NCBI RefSeq assembly: GCF_000403135.1
Contig: NZ_AQPN01000071.1
Coordinates: 1-48,417 of the forward strand
Direction: 5' to 3'
Length of the DNA stretch: 48,417 nucleotides
Source: Arcticibacter svalbardensis MN12-7
Lineage (GTDB): Bacteria; Bacteroidota; Bacteroidia; Sphingobacteriales; Sphingobacteriaceae
A program made the position numbers and the translations under genes. Shown piece after piece: positions 36,027 to 43,706 of this stretch (the stretch's first letter is position 1; each line of letters begins with the position of its first letter). A model generated the notes under the pieces. That model searched no databases and was not told where the DNA came from. It worked only from the letters and a program-made list of their open reading frames with translations.

Positions 36027-37157
36027 ATGAAATTCAAACTAGAGGCAAGTGATAAATTTTCGAAGGCAAGAGCTGGAGAAATCAGTACCGATCATGGTAC
36101 CATAAAAACACCCATTTTCATGCCTGTAGGCACTGCAGGGTCGGTTAAAGCCGTCCATCAGCGGGAACTTAAGGATGATATTAAAGCACAGATTATTCTG
36201 GGAAATACGTATCATTTATATTTAAGGCCAGGGTTAAATACACTGGAAAAAGCGGGTGGATTGCATAAATTTAATGGATGGGATGGTCCAATTCTCACGG
36301 ATAGTGGCGGATATCAGGTATATTCTCTTTCAGATGTACGGAAAATCAAAGAAGAGGGCGTAACTTTTCGCTCGCATATTGATGGCTCCAAACATTTGTT
36401 CACTCCGGAGGTTGCCATGGATATCCAACGTGTTATTGGCGGTGATATCATCATGGCTTTTGATGAGTGTACACCCTACCCATGCGACTACAATTATGCA
36501 AAGAAGTCTATCGATATGACTCATCGCTGGCTGAAGCGCTGTTGCGACCGGTTTGATACGACCGAGCCCAAATATGGGTATTCACAAACCCTTTTCCCCA
36601 TCGTACAAGGCTCTGTATATAAAGATCTGCGGATTAAATCTGCTGAAGCCATTGCTTCATTTGAGAGAGAAGGAAATGCTATTGGAGGTCTCTCTGTAGG
36701 TGAACCTGCAGAAGAAATGTATGCCATGACAGAACTTGTATGCGGCATTCTTCCTGTTGAAAAGCCCCGTTACCTGATGGGAGTAGGCACACCTGTCAAT
36801 CTTTTAGAGAATATTGCCCTTGGTATTGACATGTTCGATTGCGTTATGCCAACCAGGAATGCCCGAAATGGCATGCTTTTTACCAAAAACGGGATCATGA
36901 ATATGAGGAATGAAAAGTGGAAAAACGACTTCTCTCCTATTGAAGCGGACAGTGAGCTGTTTTCCGATTTGGTTTATAATAAAGCATATTTGCGTCATTT
37001 AATCACGTCAAAAGAAATACTTGGCGCACAAATTGCAACACTTCACAATCTGCATTTCTATTTATGGCTGGTAAATGAAGCCCGTGAAAAGATTATTTCA
37101 GGTGAATTTTATGACTGGAAGAAGAAAATGGTAATCCAATTAGCTCAACGTTTATAA
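36027..37157 (+). CDS. tgt: tRNA-guanine transglycosylase
   Basis: A 376-residue enzyme that exchanges guanine-34 of tRNA for preQ1 on the way to queuosine. The start is ATG at 36027 (MKFKLEASDKFSKARAG), fixed by the promoter. Motifs: SGSVKAVHQREL-like TAGSVKAVHQREL, TDSGGYQVYSL, MAFDECTPY with a catalytic Asp, GGLSVGEPAEEMY and DMFDCVMPTRNARNGMLF with the nucleophile Asp. The C-terminal zinc site is absent: where CxCxxC is expected the text is EADSELFSDLVYNKAYLRHL, with no Cys. I believe Bacteroidota Tgt commonly lacks it. It begins a rightward unit with an LptF/G permease. Confidence 0.95.
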   Translation: MKFKLEASDKFSKARAGEISTDHGTIKTPIFMPVGTAGSVKAVHQRELKDDIKAQIILGNTYHLYLRPGLNTLEKAGGLHKFNGWDGPILTDSGGYQVYSLSDVRKIKEEGVTFRSHIDGSKHLFTPEVAMDIQRVIGGDIIMAFDECTPYPCDYNYAKKSIDMTHRWLKRCCDRFDTTEPKYGYSQTLFPIVQGSVYKDLRIKSAEAIASFEREGNAIGGLSVGEPAEEMYAMTELVCGILPVEKPRYLMGVGTPVNLLENIALGIDMFDCVMPTRNARNGMLFTKNGIMNMRNEKWKNDFSPIEADSELFSDLVYNKAYLRHLITSKEILGAQIATLHNLHFYLWLVNEAREKIISGEFYDWKKKMVIQLAQRL

Positions 37158-37161
37158 GAAA

Positions 37162-38250
37162 ATGAATAGATACATCAAGATTATAGATTGGTATATCATC
37201 AAGAAGTATCTGGGTACTTTTGTATTTACCTGTGCTATTTTTACGGTAATCATTGTAATTTTTGACGTCTCCGAAAAGCTGGATGATTTCCTGAAACATT
37301 CGGCTCCATTCTATAAAATTGTATTTAATTATTATGCCGGGTTTATTCCTTTTTATCTCAATTTCCTTTGGCCCTTAATCAACTTCCTTGCCGTAATTTT
37401 CTTTACGGCAAAGATGGCCGATCAAACAGAAATAGTCCCTATTTTAAGTGGAGGATTTAGTTTTAACCGGTTCTTATGGCCTTATTTTGTCGCCTCATTT
37501 ATCCTTTTCAGCATTAGTTTTGTAGCCAATATCTATGTCATACCGCAAACAAATAAGCTGATGATCGGCTTTGAAAATGTATATATTAAGCCTGCAAACA
37601 ATGACTCTAAGGCGGAAACACATATGCAGATTGATAAAAACACATTGGTCTTTATCAAAAATTTCGACAATGTGCAGAAAGTAGGGTATACCTTCATCAT
37701 GGAGAAGTTTAATGGCGATATACTAGTAGAAAGACTTATGGCTGACCGGATTACATGGGATTCCGTTCAAATGAAGTGGAGAATTGATAACTACTCTATC
37801 CGGACCATAAACGGACTTAAAGAAACCATGACATCCGGTATTAAAAAGGATACCACACTGGATATGAGACCTGTTGACTTTGCTGTATACGACAATATTT
37901 ATTCGGCTATGTCTACATCCGAGCTCTCAGAACGGATTAAAAAAGAAAAGACCAGGGGAACAGGAGTGATGCAGCTCTTACAACTGGAAAAGTATAAGCG
38001 CTTCGTAAACCCTTTATCAGCCTTCGTTTTAACCCTCATGGGAGTCTCTCTGTCCTCTCGAAAGGTACGTGGAGGTATAGGATTACATTTAGGGGTCGGA
38101 ATCTTTCTAAGCTTCGCTTATATCTTGTTTATTCAATTTGCAACTATGTTTTCTTTAAAGGGAGGATTACCTCCTCTCCTTGCTGTATTTATCCCTAACA
38201 TCGTGTTTGGTGCTCTCGGTGTTTATCTCTTGTTTAAAGCGCCCAAATAA
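37162..38250 (+). CDS. LptF/LptG family permease
   Basis: A 362-residue inner-membrane subunit of the LPS export transporter (YjgP/YjgQ family). Pattern: IIDWYIIKKYLGTFVFTCAI at the start, then PFYLNFLWPLINFLAVIFFT, a periplasmic beta-jellyroll (about 140-260) and C-terminal spans GVSLSSRKVRGGIGLHLGVG and LPPLLAVFIPNIVFGALGVY. It has about six spans, as expected. It lies four bases after tgt, the usual tgt-lptG pairing in this phylum. I cannot tell LptF from LptG; it may serve both roles. Confidence 0.93.
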   Translation: MNRYIKIIDWYIIKKYLGTFVFTCAIFTVIIVIFDVSEKLDDFLKHSAPFYKIVFNYYAGFIPFYLNFLWPLINFLAVIFFTAKMADQTEIVPILSGGFSFNRFLWPYFVASFILFSISFVANIYVIPQTNKLMIGFENVYIKPANNDSKAETHMQIDKNTLVFIKNFDNVQKVGYTFIMEKFNGDILVERLMADRITWDSVQMKWRIDNYSIRTINGLKETMTSGIKKDTTLDMRPVDFAVYDNIYSAMSTSELSERIKKEKTRGTGVMQLLQLEKYKRFVNPLSAFVLTLMGVSLSSRKVRGGIGLHLGVGIFLSFAYILFIQFATMFSLKGGLPPLLAVFIPNIVFGALGVYLLFKAPK

Positions 38251-38254
38251 AAAC

Positions 38255-39163
38255 ATGCCATTTTTTTCTCGTAATCGAAATCTTCTTATCCTCCATGGAA
38301 CAGTACTCGTTTGGGGTTTCACAGGTATCCTTGGAGCACTTATTAACCTTTCTGCAGTACACCTCGTTTGGTATCGTGTTATCATCGCTTTTGTTACTTT
38401 ATTCATCTATTTTAAGGCCACAAGGACATCCATCAAGCTACCGGGAATAACGCTGTTGAAACTGTTTTTTACGGGTGCTTTGGTAGGCAGTCACTGGATC
38501 TTATTCTTCCAGGCCATCAAGAGTTCCACCATCTCTGTAGCCCTGGTTTGCCTCTCCGCACTGACCCTCTTTACTGCTATTTTAGAACCCTTTATAAGTC
38601 GCAAAAAGATCTCTAAACTGGAGATATTTACCGGCCTTTTAATCATCTCCGGAATCATTTTAATCTTCAAATTTGAGACTAAATATACCCTTGGAATATC
38701 CCTCGGATTATGTAGTGCATTCTGTGCAAGTTTGTTCTCCATTATCAACTCCCGACAGGTACAAAAGCACCCTGCAAGCCTCATCAGTTTCTATGAAATA
38801 GGAGGGGCAATTGTTTGGATTTCGCTGTATCTTTTGATCAGCGGAGGCTTCAATTCTTCCATGAAACTGCACAATTCTGACCTGATTTATCTGTTGATCC
38901 TGGGGATCATTTGTACCTCTGTAGCCTATGTTGCCGGGGTCTCTGTGATGCGGGAACTGTCGGCTTTTCGTGTTGCCCTGATCACCAACCTGGAGCCCGT
39001 TTATGGCATCATGTTAGCCTTCCTTTTCTATGGTAAAAAGGAACACATGACCCTTGGTTTTTATACTGGGGCAGTCATCATTTTGAGTGCGATTTTCATC
39101 TTTCCTTATCTTAAAAACAAGATTGAAAAGCATCGGATCGATAAATTATTGCCGCAGGTTTAA
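38255..39163 (+). CDS. DMT-family transporter (EamA)
   Basis: A 302-residue exporter-type membrane protein. I take ATG at 38255 (MPFFSRNRNLLILHGTVLVW), four bases after the permease stop; the longer frame overlaps it. About ten spans form two EamA repeats: FTGILGALINLSAVHLVWYR in the first and SVMRELSAFRVALITNLEPV, with YGIMLAFLFYG, in the second. Likely exports a small metabolite such as an amino acid; substrate unknown. It ends the tgt unit; a 1-kb gene-free stretch follows. Confidence 0.9.
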   Translation: MPFFSRNRNLLILHGTVLVWGFTGILGALINLSAVHLVWYRVIIAFVTLFIYFKATRTSIKLPGITLLKLFFTGALVGSHWILFFQAIKSSTISVALVCLSALTLFTAILEPFISRKKISKLEIFTGLLIISGIILIFKFETKYTLGISLGLCSAFCASLFSIINSRQVQKHPASLISFYEIGGAIVWISLYLLISGGFNSSMKLHNSDLIYLLILGIICTSVAYVAGVSVMRELSAFRVALITNLEPVYGIMLAFLFYGKKEHMTLGFYTGAVIILSAIFIFPYLKNKIEKHRIDKLLPQV

Positions 39164-39334
39164 ACGTTAATTCATTCAAGTACTCCTGTTTTTAATGCCT
39201 TTTTAAAAGGATATATGCATAGCTGTATCCAATTTTTCAGAATAAATCTTATTGATTTTAGCATGTAAATCTGAAGGCTATTATCTTTATATGATTGAAA
39301 ACAACACCTATTTCTTACCTGGTTTTAATTATAT

Positions 39335-39562
39335 AAAGAAGAATTACTGTCGCCAGAAGGGCTCATTTGAGGTAATAAACAGAGCTTCCCTTATTGTAAT
39401 AAAGAAGAATTACTATCTATAGAGGGGTTAATTTGTTCTAATAAATAGAGCAATTCCTATTGGTATATAGAAGAATTGCGATCTATAGAGGGCCTTATTT
39501 CGCATACCAAATGGACGTTATTCTTAGTACTCTAAAGAGGAATCACTATAGTCAGAGGGACT
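39335..39562. repeat. Degenerate 66-bp tandem repeat, four units
   Basis: Units start at 39335, 39401, 39467 and 39534 (period 66, 66, 67). Each starts with a form of AAAGAAGAATTACTATCTAT and continues AGAGGG; units 2 and 3 are most alike. A reverse copy of the core, CCCTCTATAG, occurs at 39601-39610. Stops interrupt every frame, so it is not now coding, although the period is 22 codons. Units have diverged a lot, so this is an old array. Confidence 0.75.
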
Positions 39563-40214
39563 AAATCCAGCTACCAATTGTCCGAAATCTTATTGTTTCC
39601 CCCTCTATAGTTTGCTACTAAACAGATAAGAAGACCTCATTCAGAGTTTAAATCTTTGTAGCTTAAACCGCTGATCAAAACCAAAAACAGTCATTTTGAC
39701 ATGTTAAGCATAACCAATTTGCTCCTCAACAAATAGAGTAATTTCCTTTTTCTATCTATCCTCTTCTTCCTTCTAGCGTCGTATAAATCAACATTCCACA
39801 CATCTCTACGACCCATTAATCTGTCCCTGCCTTTCAGAAAGCAAAAACCCGATCCCCTATAAAACATCAGAATATAATCAAAGATTCGCCTTGTTTAATT
39901 ACCTCATCTTGATTCCTACATTTCAAATCCACTAATCAAATCACCATCCATTACCCTTAACAGGAAAAGACCTTGCACTCAAAATCGTATAATACTGAAG
40001 AGATTTTCGACCTTAAGTAAATAATTACACCGCTTACAAAACAATACCCATAAAATGTTGATATTAATGCGTAAATTCAGACTAGCTAAAGCAAATTATT
40101 CTGTTACCAAATAGATATAAATTTTTAATAATGAATAATTTAATTAATTTATCTAAAGTTTTAAAGCATATAACTCACTCATTATCTTCTCTTTTTAACT
40201 AATTTATTTAGCAA
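39563..40214. other. AT-rich intergenic region
   Basis: No gene, RNA or clear promoter recognised. It joins the 66-bp repeat array to the surface protein gene at 40215 and must hold that gene's promoter; no TTG/TAnnTTTG pair was convincing. 39164-39334 is likewise empty. Confidence 0.45.
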
Positions 40215-43082
40215 GTGATACTATTGATCTTTTTTAACAAACATATAAAACTACTATTCAGCTTTTTATTCATATTTAGTTTAACTATTTTAACAGGTAA
40301 GTTAAATGCACAAGTATTCGACTCAGAGCAAAATCCACCTTCCATAAAATGGCGACAAATTAATACCGAATATCTGCAGGTAATCTACCCCATGGAGCTG
40401 GAGTCAGAGGCCCAACGGATCCTCTCCGTTCTTGAAGCCATTATGGTCAGGGAGCGAATCTCTATTAAAGCCCGGCAAAAGAAGATCTCCATCATATTGC
40501 AAAACCAGGGCACTACCGCTAATGGATTTGTGCAACTAGCACCTCGTCGTTCGGAGTTTTACACCACCCCTTCCCAAAGCTTCGACTTCCAAAGCTGGCT
40601 CAATAGTCTGGCTGTACACGAGATGCGACACGTGATCCAGTTTGACAAACTGACAGGTAAGCTCAACGCCCCTTTTTTTGAAGAACTTGCCCTCGCTATA
40701 TTTGGCATTACCCTTCCCCCCTGGTTTTACGAAGGGGATGCAGTAGGTATGGAAACCGCACTAACGGATGCAGGTAGGGGAAGGATTCCAGAGTGGAGCA
40801 ATATCCTTCGGGCAAACACATTGAGTCAGCGAAACTTCTCCTACTCCAAGAACTACCTCGGATCATTAAAAGACTTCACACCCGGATACTACCAGCTCGG
40901 CTACTTCATGACCAGCAAACTCCGAAAAGACTATGGGGCCAACATTATGGACTCGATCTACTCAACCATGACCCGGAACCCGCTAAGGCCCTACAACCTC
41001 AGTCGTGCTATTCATAAAATAACCGGTATGAATACCCGTCAACTGCACGACGCCACCATCAAAGAACTTCAGGATCTATGGCAGGCACAGGCCGATCAAT
41101 CTAACCCAATAGACTACCCCAGCATTAACAAAAGGAAAACGAATACACCCGAGAACTACAACCTCCCTCAACCAGTAGCAGGCGGCAACATTCTTGCCCT
41201 GAAACAGGGCAAAGCCAGCGTTCCCAAAATAGTCCTCATCACGCCAGAAGGCAAAGAAAAAAAGATCCTAAATATAGGCGCCCAAGAGCTCCCATGGTTC
41301 AGCTATGGAGGGGGCAAAATTACATGGGATGAGTACCGCTCTGATGCCCGCTTTCACCAACGCTCTTTCAACGTCATCAACGTCTATAACCTGACCACAA
41401 AAAGGGCCAGACAGATCACACATAAAACCCGGTTATTTTCCCCTTCATTATCTCCGGACGGCAAGCGAATCATTGCCGTTTCTGTCTCCTATTCCAATCA
41501 AATTTTACTGGTGGAATTTGATCCTGAAAATGGACGGGAGCTGAAGCGATATGACAGTCCCGATAACAACATGCTGCAGATGCCATCCTTCAATCCGGAC
41601 GGCTCTAAAGTTGTGGTTGTGGGTGTAAATGATAGCGGCAAAACGATCTATGAACTGGATACAAAAACGGGCACTTTTACCTCCCTCCTACCCTTCCAGT
41701 TGCAGGAGATCCTTCGTCCCGTTTATGGCAATCAGGACATTTTCTTCAAAGCACACTACAACGGAACCGATAACATTTACCGCTTTAATTTAACAGACAG
41801 GCAAACTTATCAGGTTACATCCGATAAAATCGGCGCATATAACCCCTTCTACGACACGATCTCAGGGCGTTTAACCTTCAACACCTATACTGTATTCGGA
41901 CACGATATAGCGGCTCTAAATACGAAATCTCTTTTAAATAAAAACATAAACACCCTCGAAAGTCATTTTGTAGATTATGGTGCCAAAGCCCAGGAGCAGG
42001 AAGGCAACAACAATGTACTGCAAAATGTGAATTACAAAACCTATCCCAGCCGCAAATACAGGGAATGGAGCAACCTGTTTTACTTCCACAGCATCATCCC
42101 CATTGTGGAGGACAATGCCTATTTCGACGACTCCAATTTTGGTATCGAACTCCAGTCAGATAATAAATTGAACACCATGAGCTTTTATACCGGCTACCAG
42201 TTCAATAACGCTTTGCAGAAAAGTGAATACCTGGCCGGTTTTGCCTATAAAAGATTCTTCCCTATTTTCAGTGTCAACTATACAAACAGGCCACGATTAA
42301 TATATCGGCAGACAACTGTCAATAAGGTCACCACTTACAGTCCGGTTACCTGGCGCGAAAATGAAATTAAAGCCGAGATGACCATCCCGTTCAACTTCAA
42401 CCGCTTCAACCATTCCTACAGTCTGGGTTTAAAAACCGGAACCAGTTTCACCAATCGCTATGACGTTGAAAACGGAATGACTTCGCTCATCACCCGATTA
42501 AATTTCCCCATGCATTATCAGTTTTATGCCTCTCATAATACGAGGCGAAGCTCAAGAGACCTGGCACCAAAATGGGGACAGAACTTCAGCTTCCTCTATC
42601 GGCATTTCCCTTTTGAGGATCAGGTAAAAGGAAAACTATTTTCAGCAAAGAGCACTTTCTATTTTCCTGGCCTTGCAGAAAATCATTCTTTTGCGGCAAG
42701 CTTCAATTTTCAGGATGGCGATGGCAGTTACCAAAACTCGGTAGACATTCCCAGGGTATCCGGCTACAGCTTCCTGACCCCAATAGGCAACACCAACAAT
42801 ACGCTGCTGCTGGATTACCGGCTCCCACTCTTTTATCCCGATTTTGCCATTGGCCCCCTCGCCTACATCAAACGGATTCAAGGAGGTTTATTTAGCGACT
42901 TCGAAAACATCGGCAAAGGGAAAAGTTTTTCTCCACGGTCTTATGGAGCAGAACTTCGTGCAGATGTGAACATACTTCGTTTTTTTCTTCCTATTTTTAA
43001 CTTTGGTGGAAAAGTTGTATTTTTAAATGAGAAACCACATCGTAATCCCGTATTCGAAACTATTGCAACCTATAGCTTTTAA
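40215..43082 (+). CDS. Surface metallopeptidase-like/propeller/beta-barrel protein
   Basis: A 955-residue exported protein with a GTG start and a signal peptide ending LTGKLNAQ (residue about 32). Residues about 45-300 look like a gluzincin (peptidase MA-like) domain: SLAVHEMRHVIQFDKLTG has the HExxH zinc motif near residue 134, and PPWFYEGDAVGMET supplies a possible third Glu ligand. Residues about 310-600 show TolB/PD40-like blades (FSPSLSPDGKRIIAV, MPSFNPDGSKVVVVG). From about 640 the text alternates aromatic beta strands (SNFGIELQSDNKLNTMSFYT) and ends in ETIATYSF, an outer-membrane barrel-type terminal Phe. So I infer an outer-membrane barrel carrying a periplasmic or surface protease-propeller head. 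Substrate unknown. Separate promoter not found. Confidence 0.8.
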   Translation: MILLIFFNKHIKLLFSFLFIFSLTILTGKLNAQVFDSEQNPPSIKWRQINTEYLQVIYPMELESEAQRILSVLEAIMVRERISIKARQKKISIILQNQGTTANGFVQLAPRRSEFYTTPSQSFDFQSWLNSLAVHEMRHVIQFDKLTGKLNAPFFEELALAIFGITLPPWFYEGDAVGMETALTDAGRGRIPEWSNILRANTLSQRNFSYSKNYLGSLKDFTPGYYQLGYFMTSKLRKDYGANIMDSIYSTMTRNPLRPYNLSRAIHKITGMNTRQLHDATIKELQDLWQAQADQSNPIDYPSINKRKTNTPENYNLPQPVAGGNILALKQGKASVPKIVLITPEGKEKKILNIGAQELPWFSYGGGKITWDEYRSDARFHQRSFNVINVYNLTTKRARQITHKTRLFSPSLSPDGKRIIAVSVSYSNQILLVEFDPENGRELKRYDSPDNNMLQMPSFNPDGSKVVVVGVNDSGKTIYELDTKTGTFTSLLPFQLQEILRPVYGNQDIFFKAHYNGTDNIYRFNLTDRQTYQVTSDKIGAYNPFYDTISGRLTFNTYTVFGHDIAALNTKSLLNKNINTLESHFVDYGAKAQEQEGNNNVLQNVNYKTYPSRKYREWSNLFYFHSIIPIVEDNAYFDDSNFGIELQSDNKLNTMSFYTGYQFNNALQKSEYLAGFAYKRFFPIFSVNYTNRPRLIYRQTTVNKVTTYSPVTWRENEIKAEMTIPFNFNRFNHSYSLGLKTGTSFTNRYDVENGMTSLITRLNFPMHYQFYASHNTRRSSRDLAPKWGQNFSFLYRHFPFEDQVKGKLFSAKSTFYFPGLAENHSFAASFNFQDGDGSYQNSVDIPRVSGYSFLTPIGNTNNTLLLDYRLPLFYPDFAIGPLAYIKRIQGGLFSDFENIGKGKSFSPRSYGAELRADVNILRFFLPIFNFGGKVVFLNEKPHRNPVFETIATYSF

Positions 43083-43085
43083 CCT

Positions 43086-43382
43086 ATGAAAGTCAAAACC
43101 ATTTTCATCATTCTGATCACTGCATTGGTAACTATCATTTTAATGAACAATACCGAAGAAATTGATATGTGGATCTTTGGCGTTAAACGAATTTCCAAGC
43201 TTTATATATTTGCAGCTGTCTTCCTTGCCGGGTTTAGTGTAGGTGCCCTTGCCATGCGTTCCCGCAAAAAGGTCATTGTACCTGATGAAGAAAAAGAATA
43301 CCCGGAGGAGGATGAAAACCAACCCCTAACGAACGTATACCGCGGTAAACTAAGCGACGAAGACCGCGATTATATCAGCTAA
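43086..43382 (+). CDS. Small LapA-like membrane protein
   Basis: A 98-residue protein with two spans (IFIILITALVTIILMNN and LYIFAAVFLAGFSVGALAM) and an acidic cytoplasmic tail (PDEEKEYPEEDENQ). The layout resembles the LapA/DUF1049 family, which works with LPS-assembly scaffold LapB in other bacteria. It starts three bases after the surface protein gene, so it is cotranscribed. A tie to the envelope fits both neighbours but is inference. Confidence 0.7.
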   Translation: MKVKTIFIILITALVTIILMNNTEEIDMWIFGVKRISKLYIFAAVFLAGFSVGALAMRSRKKVIVPDEEKEYPEEDENQPLTNVYRGKLSDEDRDYIS

Positions 43383-43395
43383 CCGCTTTCCTCTC

Positions 43396-43426
43396 TTGTT
43401 ATTCACAAAGCAAAGGCCTACATTTG
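43396..43426 (+). promoter_or_regulatory. Promoter of the B12 uptake cassette
   Basis: TTG (43396-43398), a 20-base spacer and TACATTTG (43419-43426) match the Bacteroidota consensus. Transcription would begin near 43433, at the edge of the cobalamin riboswitch. Confidence 0.8.
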
Positions 43427-43429
43427 TAC

Positions 43430-43600
43430 GCTTTTGGTTCCCAATTCTTGATTGGGATTAAAAGGGAATCTGGTAAAATTCCAGAACTGTCCCGCAGCTG
43501 TAAGCTCTATAACTAAGGTACACATGTAGTGTCACTGTCCGCTCCGGCGGATGGGAAGACCGTACCATTAGGGAGTAAGTCAGAAAACCTGCCATCGCAT
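43430..43600 (+). promoter_or_regulatory. Cobalamin riboswitch (AdoCbl/B12 element)
   Basis: Conserved core segments are in order: GGTTCCCAATTCTTGATTGG, GGGAATCTGG with the paired ATTCCAGAACTGTCCCGC, the GCAGCTGTAAG block, and the B12 box GTCAGAAAACCTGCC near 43579-43593. It sits between a strong promoter and the btuB-type receptor, so binding of a cobalamin should shut down receptor and lipoprotein synthesis. The expression platform is probably the 100 bases up to the ATG at 43707, including a hairpin over the start region. Confidence 0.95.
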
Positions 43601-43686
43601 TATAGATTCATAGCTTTCGGGGATTGAAGCTGGAATGAAAATACCAATGGTGTATTTCCATTTTATCGTATTCTCTATGCCGTTTG

Positions 43687-43704
43687 CTATGGATTAAACC
43701 ATAG
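43687..43704 (+). promoter_or_regulatory. Hairpin abutting the btuB start codon
   Basis: CTATGG (43687-43692) pairs with CCATAG (43699-43704) around ATTAAA, ending two bases before the ATG at 43707. It could hide the initiation region when the riboswitch is bound, giving translational control. No T tract follows, so it is not a terminator. Confidence 0.45.
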
Positions 43705-43706
43705 GT

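Noticed and set aside
39335-39562. CRISPR array
   Set aside because: The units are diverged along their whole 66-bp length with no short exact repeat and unique spacer pattern, and there are no cas genes.
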